Assembly: GCA_902806595.1 (NCBI GenBank)
Contig: CADCXC010000009.1
Location: 124,001 to 188,000, forward strand
Length of the DNA: 64,000 nucleotides
Direction: 5' to 3'
Source of the DNA: Pyrenopolyporus hunteri
Taxonomy: Eukaryota; Ascomycota; Sordariomycetes; Xylariales; Hypoxylaceae
The notes below the pieces were generated by a model. The model saw only the letters and a list, made by a program, of their open reading frames with translations, searched no databases and was not told the DNA's origin. A program made the translations under genes and the position numbers. Below, in pieces: positions 1 to 12,800 of the stretch; within the stretch, counting starts at the first letter, position 1; the number at the start of each line of letters is the position of its first letter.

Positions 1-1447
1 TTAAGGAATTGGCTTTGGAAAAAGAGGGTTCGGACGATATCCGCTGTCCTATTGGGTACCTAGGTGGTATATACATACATTCCTATTCGCATTCTCGATA
101 GATCAAGGCTTGGGCCCCTGGTTGTAGAAAAGCAATCATGTGAGCCCTAGACGACGCCGCGATACGCCTCAGCCGTTCCTACTGGACGCCCATTTATCTA
201 GATCTTACATTCTCGCTAGGCGTCGTAAGCTGGTCGCGGCTGAAAGGGGAAGATATCTGGACGCCACGTCTCAGCTGGACTAAGTGATTTGCATTGTTTT
301 GGTCGGAAGTGGTAAACAGTGAGCCCTTGCCGATGGAAGGTATCTTATAAGATGGTTAATACGGTAGCATACAGTCGGCATATAAATAACTCCTACCGCT
401 ACCAAGAAGAATCCTGGGGACAGATACGTCTAGGGACTCAACGCAGAGTTTCGCGATACCTCGGCGGGAATGGACTCCTAGAACCATAGCTAGGTGTGGA
501 CGACCGTATATATCTGTTAGCCCTGCCAACCGATCGATTACAGTACTTACTATATACGATGTATTATTGGTTAATGTCTTAAACGTCCGAATTACTGTGA
601 TTCGGAGTTTATACGTAGCCGCGGCCGGTTTAAGCGAGGAGCCGTATCCGACTCGGGGGCGGGATACGTCGTGGATATTTGCACTTTTACCATTCTAAGG
701 TATGTATACGAACCAACTACGTATTATAATCCTTATATTCAAGCCAGTGCATCAGGTACTAGGTAAGCACCCCGTAGCATTCTTCTATATGCACAAATTT
801 GATCCGCTATAGCGATAGATTCAAACTTCGACTTTCACCGCTGCATCCCCTGCTATTAGGGCCCTATAATATCCTGACGTGAACAAGGCTATCCCACAAT
901 TGACCGTTATAGTGCTTCCTTAAGCGACGAAAATAAAAGAGTGAAGACATCATTCCCGGAGTTCAACATTACGAATTCACAGTTATCCGGGGGCCTATCT
1001 ATATATAACTCAATCAGAGTGTAAACAGATAAAGCACCGAGTTCCTAGCATGCGTCCGAGCCCGTCAATGACTTCAATGGATACGCCCAGCCGGGGTATA
1101 ACCAATCACGTTGCGGATCTTCCGCTCGAGTTTCCCGATCGAGAGAGATATCGTACCTCATTCCCTGGATTATAGCGTACTCTTAAGGTCTTAGTTCGAT
1201 TTTAACTGTGGATAGGACACCGCCATGATGATGATCGTCTTCGATTTTTCAAGGGTTTATAAGTGCAGGGAAAAAGAGTATACATAGGAAAGGGGCCCCG
1301 TCGAGGGTTTCTGTAAATTCTTGCTCGGCGTTCTAATCAGTCTTTTTTGGGGTTTCTTCTGTCGAGATAACGGCGGGATAGTCCAACAACCCATTAAACA
1401 AGAATAGATAGGTGGGAGGACCGAGAAAACCGCCGTTGAGACCGGAG
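1..1447. other. intergenic region, no gene seen
   Basis: No coding exon with splice-linked conserved protein could be found here on either strand. The sequence is mixed-composition intergenic DNA. The last 150 bases should carry the promoter and 5' leader of the PalI-family gene that starts at 1448. Confidence 0.5.
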
Positions 1448-2614
1448 ATGGCTCGTCTCCCGCTCTCCCACTCCGTCGGGGGGACGTTCACGAGCCGTAA
1501 GTACTACCTTGTCGCCCGCCTCCTCACGGTTCTCGCCTTCGCGCTGCTCTTAGTCGTCGACGTGACAGCGCCCGTCAGCCACGGCCTGGCGCTGTTCACG
1601 GTTCGTAACGGTCGGATCGAGTATAACGAAGGCCACCCCGTCGTTCGATTCGGTAAGCCCCAGTCTTAAGAATAAAGAATGGAGTAGGCAAGGTTGTTGA
1701 CACGCGACAGGCACTTTTGGCTACTGCTTGCAGATCGAAGCAGACTTCTCAGAAAGACACAAGTAAGTCTTGCAGCCATCTAATCAACTACCCCTCTCTT
1801 TCTCTCTCTCTCTCTCTCCCTCTCCCTACATAACAGCAAACCGACCTACCAGCTAACACGCCCTCGTAACCACCCGCACAGCTCCAACTCCGCCCCAACG
1901 CCAGATCAATGCTCCTCATCAGGCCTAACCTACGACCCCCTCAAGGCGCTCGACCCCGTCACCTCCCCGAGCCTCGGCGGCGCCAACGACCGAGGCGCCA
2001 CTCGCCTCACGACGGCCATGGTCCTGCACCCGGTCGCGACATGTCTCTCCTTCCTGTCCCTCGCCGCCTCCGCGTCGCCGACGGCCCAGCCCTCGTCCCC
2101 GCAGCCCGCGCCCGCGCTCCTGTGCGCGCTGGCCGCGGCCCTCGCTCTGGCCGGCCTGATCTGCGACTTCGCGCTCTTCGGCGGGCTCAAGACGCGCCTC
2201 GTGGCCGCCGCCACCGGCGCGGTGGGGTCCTACGGCACCGGCACGTGGGCGCTCTTGGTCGCGACGTGTAGCCTGGTCGTCGCTGCGGCCCTGCTATCGG
2301 CGCGGTGGTGGTTCGGCCGGAGACCACCGGCGGGACCGGGGGCTACCACGCTTCACGCGGGCGTGGGAGGGCAGGAGGAAGGCAAAGCGGAGGGGAGCTT
2401 GAGTACCGTGGCGGCGCCGTATGAGCTAGAGCCGGGGGTCGAAGGGGGGCGCGCGGAGCTCCCGGAAGGGGGGCATATGGTTGGACGGCATGAGCTGGGC
2501 GGCCGGGAAGCGGAGCGTCCGGCTGAGCTGGAGCATTGCGATCAACGCCATGAGCTGGATGGTACGCAGATGGTGGGCACGTATAGCTTGGATGGAAATA
2601 CTAGGAGAGCGTGA
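1448..2614 (+). CDS. PalI/Sur7-family membrane protein
   Basis: Three exons are proposed: 1448-1652, 1711-1762 and 1882-2614, giving 329 aa. Introns are GTAAGC..CAG (58 bp) and GTAAGT..CAG (119 bp, with a CT-repeat tract and a CTAAC branch site). The first in-frame ATG is at 1448; codons just upstream are open but have no ATG. The joined protein starts with a signal-anchor-like helix near residues 18-40 followed by APVSHGLALF. The short exon 2 supplies GTFGYC, exon 3 supplies GLTYDP and a second cysteine, and three more hydrophobic helices follow (MVLHPVATCLSFLSL onward). This GxFGYC...C...GxxYDP pattern plus four helices is typical of the SUR7/PalI family. PalI/Rim9 assists the PalH pH sensor at the plasma membrane, but other family members act in eisosomes or cell fusion, so the exact role is open. 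The hydrophilic tail repeats HEL(G/D)G-like motifs. Confidence 0.82.
1797..1825 (+). repeat. CT microsatellite in intron
   Basis: A run of CT dinucleotides lies inside proposed intron 2 (1763-1881) of the PalI-family gene, upstream of its CTAAC branch site. It may act as an unusually distant polypyrimidine stretch, or simply be a microsatellite. Confidence 0.7.
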
Positions 2615-3219
2615 GTAGGATTGGGGAATTCGGCGAGGAGACGATCCCGTAGAGTTACTTACCCTGGTTGCATGCCTACCTGTTATTGAATATCAAAGTT
2701 GAATAATCGCCATCTTAAGCTAAATATCTATTTAAGGTATCTGGTGGGAGGGTAGGTAAGCAAACAAAGCTGCTCGTAGGGCATGGAAGTATAAGCTCTA
2801 GCACTGATCAACATGACAAAATCACGATCCCTACGAGGCCTATCCGGTGGTACAAGAGCGTTGCTCGGTCCCCTAAAATCACGGCTCATCATGAGTGCTT
2901 GAATCCACAAACGCAACATTAGTGCAACTGCTATTAGCCCTCTCATTAAGCTAAGCTATGTTAAGCAGACTATCCGACTTTTCGTGACCTCTGATCTAAG
3001 ATGGTAGAGAGCCCGCAACCTTGAACGCCCATCTGCAAACCTGTAATTGCCAAGTTTACCTCACGAATCCCGGCTCACGTACACTCACGAAAAATAACGC
3101 CGGCCCTATGCATTTATATGTGGGCGGGAAACTGGCTTGACGCAATCTACCACCTGAAAAGGAAATGAATAGACTCATAAGCCGTCCTCTCAGCCCCGTC
3201 GGTCGACCCTCCCGACTCA
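2615..3219. other. convergent intergenic region
   Basis: This stretch lies between the 3' ends of the PalI-family gene (+) and RPB2 (-). It should hold both 3' untranslated regions. The short open frames inside it show no splice partner or recognisable domain. Confidence 0.5.
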
Positions 3220-6200
3220 TCAGCGGATGCTGGCGCCGGAGCGGTCGGTAAACAGGCGGGTCCCGATATTCATAGCCTGGAGCTCCTGGAACAGGAGCTT
3301 GGCGGCGTACGGGATATGAATCTGCGCAATCTTCGTCTTGTTCTTGCACGGGCGACACTCGAATGAGCCCTTACTTAGAATGCTATGAATCGTATTAGCA
3401 CACCCTTCTTAATACATTTAGCGGTTGAGGTCGGGAACTTACGCAATGGGCGTCATGAGACCACAGATCTCACAGACGTGGACTCTGAAGGCGTCCGAGA
3501 CCTCGAACAGACGCTCCTTGAGGAAGGAGGCGGCACCGTGGGCTATCATACAGTCACGTTCCATTTCTCCGAAACGGAGACCTCCATCTCTGGCGCGACC
3601 CTCGACAGGTTGACGCGTCATGATCTGCACAGGACCGCGCGCTCGTGCGTGGATCTTGTCGTCGACCATATGTCGGAGACGCTGGTAGTACGTCGGTCCA
3701 AAGAAGACCTGGGCTCGGAGCTTGCGGCCGGTGTGGCCGTGGTACATGATCTCGAAGCCGCGAGATTGGTACCCGTGCTCGCGCAGAAGACTCGATACTG
3801 AATCGACGGTAACATCGGTGAAGGGCGTAGCGTCTCCCTCCATTCCCTTAAGGGTGGAGACTTTACTAAGCAGACACTCGATTAAATGAGCAATCGTCAT
3901 ACGCGACGGAATGGCGTGGGGGTTAATGATGATGTCCGGGACGATGCCCTCGCGCGTGAAGGGCATGTCTTCCTGGCGGTACGTGACGCCGATGGTGCCC
4001 TTTTGTCCGTGACGAGAAGCGAACTTGTCTCCGATCTGGGGGATCTTGGTAGTCCTAACTCGCACTTTAACGTAGCGTAGGCCGTCCGGGTTCGTGGTAA
4101 GGATGACGGAGTCGATAATACCGGTTTCGGTGCTGCGGAGAGGCGTAGACGCGTCGCGCTTGACGTGCACCTTGGTACGCTGGCCCATCTCTTCGTTATC
4201 GGGGTTGATAGGCGACGTCTTCCCGATGATGATGTCCTCTCCCAACACTCGGACGCCCGGAGCGACGATGCCGTCGTCGTCGAGCTTGTCGTACGTACCC
4301 TGCTTGAGTCGTAGCGTATCTGCTCGGAACGGTTTCTCAAACGTCTCTACGGTGTTGATGCCCACCCGCTTTTCGCAGTCGCTGTAGGATCGGAAGAAGA
4401 GACTTCGGAAAAGGCCTCGGTCTATGCTGCTTTGGTTCATGATGACGGAGTCTTCCTGGTTATAACCCGAGTAGCAGGCAATGGCCACGATGGCGTTCTG
4501 GCCGGCAGGAAGTTCTCGGAATTTCAAAAATTCCATGGAACGGGTCGTGCCGAGCGGTTTCTGCGGATAGTACAGGATGTTCGCCATCGTATCCATACGA
4601 CGGTTGTAATTAGTGAGGTAAAAACCCATGGCTTGTTTACCCATGGCCGACTGGTACGTGTTTCGGGGAGACTATCGATACGGTCAGCGTAATACCGAAG
4701 GGGAGGTTAGGAGAATTACGTACCTGATTATGGTCTGGGAAGGGAATAATGCTAGCGCAAATACCTAGAAGCATACTCGGGTGGATCTCGCAGTGCGTGT
4801 ACATGTGCGTCGTGGGGTTAACCTTGGTCTTGAGGCGCTTGTTGATCTCGTCCCCGTTGTCCTGAGGCATATCAATGCCGGCCTTGGCCATGCGATATGT
4901 TTCCAAGTCTTCGGGCGTCATGCATATCATAGCCGTCTCCTCCTCCTCCGCATCGAGATACTCGATAACCCCGTCGTTAACTAACCCTTGCCAGCCATAG
5001 TAGCCGGGAGCGTCGACCTCTACGTCGATGCTTGCCTCCAGCTTCGCAATCTGGGTCTTCGTGAGAGCCAGGTGGCCCTTGGGGACACCGGTGTCCGGGT
5101 CATCCTCTTGCTGTACAACAAACAAGGGACGCATGACGCGGCCGGCGTCTGAGAAAATCTTGAACTCGCGGTCTCGGATGTCGCGAACTAAAGATACCTC
5201 GGAGGGAATCTGGTTGGCCCGGCGCAGCTGCTGAACGTCTCTAACTAGAGACTTGGGATCTTGGTGCACACCGATCCAGGAGCCGTTGAGGAAGATCTTG
5301 GTTGCGTTAGGATATCTCATGGGCTCATATTCCTCCAAGACCTCCATGTTTCTGGTGATCATATAATCTACGATAGGATCCGTTGAGGTACCCACGCTGA
5401 TGGAGCACATAAGCGACAGATTCTTGACCAGCCCGCAGGCTTGGCCTTCGGGCGTCTCGGCCGGACATACCAGACCCCAATGAGTGTTGTGTAGCTGTCG
5501 CGGCTTCGCGAGCTTGCCGTCCCTTCCGATGGGCGTGTTCGTTCGTCGTAAATGGGAAAGGGTCGAGGCGAACGTATATCTGTTTAGGACCTGCGACACG
5601 CCGGCCGTGGAGCTCATGGCTTTCTTCTGGTCGCCCCAGTTGCCTGTGGCTAGAGAATATTTCAAACCATTGGTGATTATGGCCGGCTTGGCAGCAAGCT
5701 CGATTTGGAAGCGCCTGTTCTGATCGATGCATCGTTTCAGGGAACTAGTAATCTCCTGTATCAAGCGACGAACGATATTCCTGAACAGTTTGGCGAGGAG
5801 AGGGCCAGCAAGGTCGAGACGTTTCTTGCCGAAGTGGTCGCGGTCATCAGTGTCGCGTCGACCAAGAGCACACTGGAGGAGCTTGTGGACCATATAACCC
5901 AGGAAGAAGGCCTTCCTGGTCTCGCAGCCCTCGGTCTGGGAGATATGCGGTAGCATTTCTTTTTGCAAGATGTCCTTCGCGGCTCTAACACGACGATCTC
6001 GCGCTACGTTGTGCGACTGTCTGCCACGTTTCCCGATGTAGTCTAGAGCTACCTCGCGGTCCTGGATGCAGAAGGCCTCCTCGATGCAAGGACGCAGCTT
6101 CTCAAGCATCTGACTGTCGTTGCGGTCGTAACAGATATGGTTCAGAATTTCCTCATCGCTGACGACACCGAGAGCTCTGAAGACGATGGCAATCGGTAGA

Positions 6201-7108
6201 TCGGCCCTGACGAAGGGCAAGGTGGTGTGGATAGTCTCGCCGTATCCTCCCCTGGAAGCGTCGCCCTTGGTATATAGCTTGAGCATGAGGGACGAAATGA
6301 GCCGCGAACCCTTCTCGAGGGCACTTCGAATCTCGGCGGTGTAGGAGAAAGGACTGGGTTGGGCTTTCTTGAATACCTGGACAATATTCGCAGCAGATCG
6401 TTCCTGGGCGATGAGTACCTTCTCGCTTCCGTTGATGATGAAGTATCCGCCCTGATCGTAGGGGCACTCATTCAGCAGGAACAGTTCATCCTCGCTCTCG
6501 CCATTCAAATGGCAGGCTTTGGACTTGACCATTATCGGGAGTTTGCCGATAAAAACTTGGTCACTAGTCTTGCCCTTTTCAGTAGCGGGTGACTCCAACA
6601 CATTTTCCTCCTCCTCCCAGATTAGACGAGTAGGATGCTTCCCGGTGGCGTGTGCTTCAGCTTGCTGCTCCTCGTCCATTTCGTGAAGGGGAATATCTTG
6701 CTCGATACAGGCGGTCACCTTACTGTCGACTTTGACGTAAATCGGGGCCGCATACGTCATATTTCGGTCGCGACACTCGTAAGGGAGGAGAGGGCCGGAG
6801 GTGTTGTCGCTCTCCATGGCGACGGGGCGGGCGATAGTGACGTGCCCAAGCTTTAGGTCGTAGCGACGAAGCGCGACGGTTCGGCCATCCGCAGACGGGG
6901 GACTGTGCTCGTCAACGCTGATCTGGGAGTACTCTTCAATCAACTCCTGGATGGTAGTCTCTTGGAAATCATTGAAGGAGTCGATCTGTTGCGAAACCAG
7001 ACCCTTCTTCTTGAAGTAGGAGCCGATGACGGTCCAGCAATCCTCTGGGGTGATGGTATCATCGGGATACTCCTCATCATATTCGAAACCCTCGTCGTAG
7101 TCAGCCAT
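3220..7108 (-). CDS. rpb2: RNA polymerase II second-largest subunit RPB2
   Basis: This is a complete RPB2 gene. Exons on the minus strand are 7108-4724, 4671-3443 and 3382-3220, with two small introns (52 and 60 bp; GTACGT..TAG and GTAAGT..TAG with a CTAAT branch site), giving 1258 aa, the usual fungal length. RPB2 forms one side of the Pol II active centre and works in the nucleus with RPB1. Landmarks in order are an acidic N-terminus (MADYDEGFEYDEE), the GKLPIMVKS and NGSEKVLIAQE lobe/protrusion segments, the fork region PIGRDGKLAKPRQLHNTHWG near residues 515-545, and HCEIHPSMLLGICASIIPF at the end of exon 1. Exon 2 holds GYNQEDSVIMNQSSIDRG (catalytic-side EDS) and FASRHGQKGT. Exon 3 completes the C-terminal zinc site, with CEIC in exon 2 and CRPC in exon 3. 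No frameshift was seen. It converges with the PalI-family gene. Confidence 0.97.
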
Positions 7109-7803
7109 GGTGCAGGAGTACCGCTGCGGAGGTTTATCGATCTTGCAAATTGGGGATGGAAAGACGTTCGGCTGGTTGAAGTTCTACGCGTGGCGAATGG
7201 TGATCATGAGAGAGTTAATCGAAGGTGAGGATGTAGAGATTAGAATGAATGAGGTGGATCCGATGATTGAAAGAATGCGGGGTATTATTTGTGGGAGGAG
7301 TTGGTCGAAAATGAAAAGGACGTGCCGGGGCACTTGCTGAAGAACGGAGAGAAAGGATGGAGAAGGCGGCGTTCTGGTGGTCGAAAACGTCGAAGACGAA
7401 AGGCGCGGACGTAGGCGCGTATTCGCTCCCCAAACACGCTGGTTCCAATACGACAGGTTAGTGATACACTCTATTGATCGATAGGTGCAGCAAAATGCAT
7501 GAGGGACATGATGAACTCACTGCAGTACGTGTGTGTTGGTAAGACCCGACGTTTGGTTCAACCACTGGGTACGTTGGCGATGGAAAGAGAGTTGATGTTT
7601 TTTGTTGTAGGAGTCTCTGAAAGCTTGAGGCTGACCGAGCAGTGAAAGATTCCCTTATGCGTGGCGAAAATACGCTAGTCCAGAGTAAGGTCGGACCGCA
7701 CGGACTACCCTTTTTTTGGCGTCCAGCTTAGCTAAGCTGCGTCGAGCCCCAAACACTAGTGTGTGCTTATCGATAATGGATATGTGACTAAGTTTGGCTT
7801 TTC

Positions 7804-7823
7804 CCAGGACTTCGTCCAGCCTA
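7804..7823. repeat. 20-nt fragment shared with foldback element end
   Basis: The bases ccaggacttcgtccagccta occur here and again at 33608-33627, at the right end of the foldback element described there. The match suggests a relic or end fragment of the same element family, but no full second copy is visible around it. Confidence 0.45.
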
Positions 7824-8257
7824 CGAAGGCGTACATGTACATACCTACTTAGGTACCTAGGTAGGTTCTTACATGGAAATTCGCGCAACACAAGTATTGA
7901 ATCTTTACTGACTCACGTATCAATACCAGTATCGAGCATGACGTCACCGGCGATTTGACAAACTCTTACTTAAACTCTAGGTGCCAGTCATCTAGCTGCC
8001 TAATATATATACCTGCCTAGGTACCTGCCTGGGTACCTACCTATTACACGTAGGTGGGGAGGCACTGTACGAAGACCCGCGTAATCCGATCCCCCAACAC
8101 CATTCACGCTTACGTAACGCAACCGACATATGTGGACGTCTCCCAGGAGGTACGTATGTGGATAACACTGCTCAGCATGTACATCGTTATACGTAAAAGC
8201 CCTCACTATCGCAAACTCTCAAACCCGAAGACTTACCCAATAAAAGATAAACTAACG

Positions 8258-8330
8258 TGACCCGAATGAAAGTTAGCATCCGCAACACCCGGAGAACATT
8301 GGTCGATTAACCTCGAATCGGGTCACTGGA
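8258..8330. repeat. imperfect inverted repeat
   Basis: The sequence gtgacccgaatgaaagtta at the left is matched, in reverse complement and with a few mismatches, by the right flank ending in tcgggtcac. The arms are about 17 nt with a loop of roughly 37 nt. Function is unknown; it could be a small degenerate transposon end pair or chance. Confidence 0.35.
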
Positions 8331-9854
8331 CTATGCGGCCGCGACGTTAGCTGACGCTGCGACTCTACAGTGTTTCATTTTACGACCATAGTCCAACAGC
8401 ACAGATGTTGCTTACTTGTCCGGCATATCGCAGGTTGCAATGACCATGCCATTCTCCTCTCGTATTCATCAACTAAGTTGCCATCGTTCCGATGTACTCA
8501 AACATAATAAACTCCGTCTAGAGTTTAGGCGGAAGGAATATTTTACCAATGATTCATTCTAGTAAAACATGCTGTCAAGATATACCGATCGAAGCGTTGC
8601 CTCACTATGCTCGTTCATAGGGGGTTTTAAGGTTGGATCTATGTATACCACTCTTAGTAGTAGTAGTGTGCCCGCCGTTACATAGTAGAATCAACGAGAC
8701 CCGAATCAGAGTGAAGTTTCACTAAGCCGTAGCATGTTACCTACCATAAAATCGTTGAATACCTGGGTACCTAAGTAAAGACCTAACTCTCGAGCCTTTT
8801 AGGGGGCTGGAGCGTAGTTCAACAATTGCAGTGTATAGATACTAGGCCAATGAGACCGCCCAGAAGTAATCGTAACCAACAGGCTCTAGAAGCGTGATGG
8901 GTTCGCCTCCTAAGTTGTCCCAGGATATGATACCGGATGTACACACGGTTGCCGATTGAATAACCGGAATGGTGTATATGCCAAGAAAACAATATATGAT
9001 TCAATTCCGTAGTAGGTAGGTGACAATGGTGTTAGCCAATGACCTTGAAGCTCAGCCCTACGGTGCATGAGAGGGTTCTAGATTCTGAATGATCATTTCT
9101 GAGGCTCTTGTTTAGTGGTGTGAAAATTTAATGGCAAATGACTTCGTGTATCGGTTGTGACAACTCGGGACGGCAAAGTATGCGAACTCCTACATAGAGC
9201 GTGCTAGAAGCTTTTGCGCTCAAGGTTGTTAGACCTATATACCATCGTTTATATCATAAAATCAAGTCAGAAATGTCAATGATCCCTTAATATGCTCTAT
9301 TAAACCATTAAGGTAGATAATCGAAGATCTAGATGGTAATCTAGACGCAGGGCCAGGGTCGGAGAGCGGCTATCGAGCGCCTGACAAACCTGCAGGCAAG
9401 CGGACCAACCTTATACCTAATATATCATAGGTAGGCGGCGTAGAAAATCGAATCAATACCAACCTCGAAGCTTAGGCCGTCAAAGGAAACTTCCTAGACA
9501 TAAACTTCTCTAGCATTGGCGGCGCGTTAAGCTTGTCACGAGGCCTCCACGTCAATAGAACCTGATCACGGTGATGATAGGAAAACCCCTGGTAGTCCTA
9601 AAAAGTGCTCGTCGACAACGGAGGTGCTTGGGATTTTCTGTCTTCCCCTCCCCTAATGCTGCGATTCGAAGAAGGCTTTGGGCCGACAGACCTAAATCGC
9701 TTCGTGACCTAAGGGCCTACATAGGGCCTAGGTGCCTACCCGCCTAGGTACCTACCTATGCGATCCGAGTTCTGTTTATCGTCTTAAGCTCTCGCTTCGT
9801 GCTGCGTGTAGGAGTCTCGCGCTAGGTACCTGCTTCTTGCTTAGGATTCCTTGT

Positions 9855-9883
9855 GAGCAATGGAGCAATGGAGCAATGGAGCT
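9855..9883. repeat. short tandem decamer repeat
   Basis: About three head-to-tail copies of gagcaatgga follow one another. It is a simple minisatellite in gene-poor DNA with no evident function. Confidence 0.7.
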
Positions 9884-12800
9884 AGAGGACCTCTTCGCGT
9901 GAGCAATAGCGACAAACACATCGATCAAGAACGGATGGCCGTACCACAACCTCCGATTAGGTATCACAAAAGATGGCGTACACAAGAAAGATTGCATGCG
10001 GGGCATCTACTACCATTAGTATGTGCAGGCCCCTAGAAGAGCCCCTCCAATAAATAGAGAAGGAAGCCGAGAGCCACGGGCCAGCCGCCACTGCTGCTAT
10101 TGTTGCTTGTGCGTCACATTTCCCCTCACCAGGAAAACACGAATCTCATCGGTACCTGAGCGGGGCTGCCAAGCCTCTTAGATCCTGTTGTGTCATAGCC
10201 TTAACTTTGCAAACAACTGTCTTGGGAGAGTGATGTACATGTAGTATCTGGGAAGTTGGTAGTCGAAGTGTTGGACGCGTAAAGCGGACCGATATTCCGG
10301 CCTTAACGACTCCCGCTACCCACCTACCTACCTACCTACATAACATGATATTATGAGCTTAAGAGAAACGTTTCTCTTTTCGCTCTTTTTCCTACCGGCG
10401 TAGAAGGGAAGGAATGCTTGGGCGTAGTGGTTTTTATAATAGGTACGTGCTTCCTCCGATGATGTGTGCGGCTTCGGGAATGGCGTTGTCCTAATTGAAA
10501 AATAAGCGTTTGTTAGCTTAAGAATTAGGTTGTTATGGCCCCGGTAGATGCGGAGAAGCTTGTAATACCTAGGTAGAAGACTAAGTTACTAGGTACCTAC
10601 TTAACCTCGGGTCTAGCGCGAGAGATCCCAGCTCGAATAATCCACTATACATTACACCTAGATACGTGTATTTCATTGCTTCTTGCGGATCAGGTAGGAT
10701 GTGCCTGACAAAGCAAACGAGGGCGTACATACACCCTGGTGTCGTTCCTACGTAGATAAACATTCATGTATGTACCTATGCAGGTATGTATGTATGTCTT
10801 AGTCGTAATACACAATCCTACACATTCCACGTCCTTGAATCGAGTTCCGACTGTACCAATCTCAACATCAACATCAATATGGCTGTATCGCGTTTAAGCG
10901 ACCTTCCGGTAGGCTGGAACGTTGTGTTGGAAGATCTGCCGTGGGATGTTTTTGCTACACAACCACGTGCCACAAAAACTTTTGGGTTCTAGTTTGTTGA
11001 CTCGAGTATTTTCCGCATCGATTCCTATCGATTCCTTGCCTCTCGTTTCAAGACATACATACGCGCCGCCGCACGTACACGGTGCCCACCTCAGTGATGT
11101 TGTTTCTTTTCGCATGTAACGATCCCATGTAACGACGAGAAGCGAAACTCGGGGCCCCGCATGGGAACTAATACCAAGGTACTTAGATTTATAGAGAGGT
11201 TAACCCAGAAGGGCAATTATTGATCGCAGCGGACAAGGAAACCCCAAGCACCAATCTCCTCACTCCCCACATCCAAATTCTGGTGACGAGGCGCAGAGTA
11301 CATGGAAGATTCTCTTGCCTCCCCAACTTGCCTACTTCCAAGCCTACCTAAGCTTAACCCAAGACCTCTTAAAATTGCTAGAGTCGACCTACCTGCCTAC
11401 TGCCGGCCTGCCGAGCTCTTGCCGAGCCCTTGCCCAGCAAGGTTCCGTCTGACATGCGCCGCTTACAAGCTTCCCGTTCCCCCCTTTTCCACTTCCCTTG
11501 ACGTGTGAACTTCCCCAACTAGGTACTTAGGTACCTACCAGGCAGCCAGGTAAGTATAACTGTGTACCGGTCTTCTATAATTCCCCCAAACCCCAGTCTC
11601 TCCCCACATTTCGGTCGCCGTGTACCTGAACGTACCTTGAGAATCCGCACTAAGAAGTCGGGGTAATTAAACGTGGAATCCTTCGGATTTCCTTTAGTTG
11701 CAATTGGCGGGCCCCGCTTCGGCCGTGATGATTAATTTTTTTTAATTTAGTTCGTCCCTTCAACATCTCCTTCAAATCTGCCTACCATACCTACCTACAG
11801 AGCCCATTCGGACCATTCAGAGCCATACAAAGCCTGTAGACCACGTCCGGCATATCCAATCCTCTGAGGTCATGGCTTAGGCCAAGCCGAGCTAAATGGT
11901 CACGTTCCGAACATTTCAGATGCAAGGGAACTCAGACACAAGTGTTCAAACTTACTTTTACTGTCGATGATGTATCTGACCGCAGTGCCGAGATACGCCC
12001 CAAACCCCGAGTCCTGTTTGTCACGAAGTCGTTGACCAAGATAGCCATACCCTGTTTGATTCCCAGATCTAACTAGTGTGCCGAGAAACCTGCATAATTA
12101 CAATGACCTTGAGGGTAGCAGTAGCCGTGGCGGCGGCGGCGCCTCGAGGCACAGCGAGAAGACGACCGGAACCCTCCGGACGGGACTAATGCACATCAGA
12201 TTCGGTCCTTTTTAGCATTTTACGGCGCTCGTGACCGCCAGTCATTTATTCAGTCTTACATACCTGTATTTCAGTCGTTTCCTTAGTCGTTATCAATATT
12301 ATTTTCCGACCCCTACGCTACCCTCTCCCTCCGTCAAGACCCGGCAGTCCGGGGAGAAGAAGAAGAAGAAGAAGAGAAGAAAGCAATATTGCCTAGAGAT
12401 ACTCGCCCATTGCTCTTCCTGTAGGTACCTAGGGTTGTTTCCTGCTCGTGTGAGGTGGGCATGTCCATGACGTACCTAATCTACCTTCCCACCTACCTAC
12501 ATACTTTCATAGCCATACATAACATGCCTACCAAGTTACCTACATAGCATACAATCCCAATCGTATTCTCCACCGCTTCGCCTTCACTTTTCCCGAGGAC
12601 AGGTTCGGCCTAGTTTATATCAAACCGTGCCGCATGCTCTTATCATTTATACCTACCTACCTATACTTGACATGCCCCGTACGTACAATACTATGCAAAT
12701 ATTTGTCCTACGTATCCACATAGGTAGGCATCCGATCAGGATCGGTTACCTTGGCCTTGCATATATGAGTTATTGTATGCCCAATGCCCACTAGAGAAGA

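Noticed and set aside
1412..1447. Extension of the PalI-family frame upstream of the ATG
   Set aside because: The frame is open but begins with GTG; nuclear fungal genes start at ATG, which is at 1448.
3385..4387. Open frames antisense to RPB2
   Set aside because: They mirror conserved RPB2 codons on the other strand and have no independent support.
12231..12470. 79-codon frame with KKKKKK run
   Set aside because: The lysine run is an AAG microsatellite; no other support.
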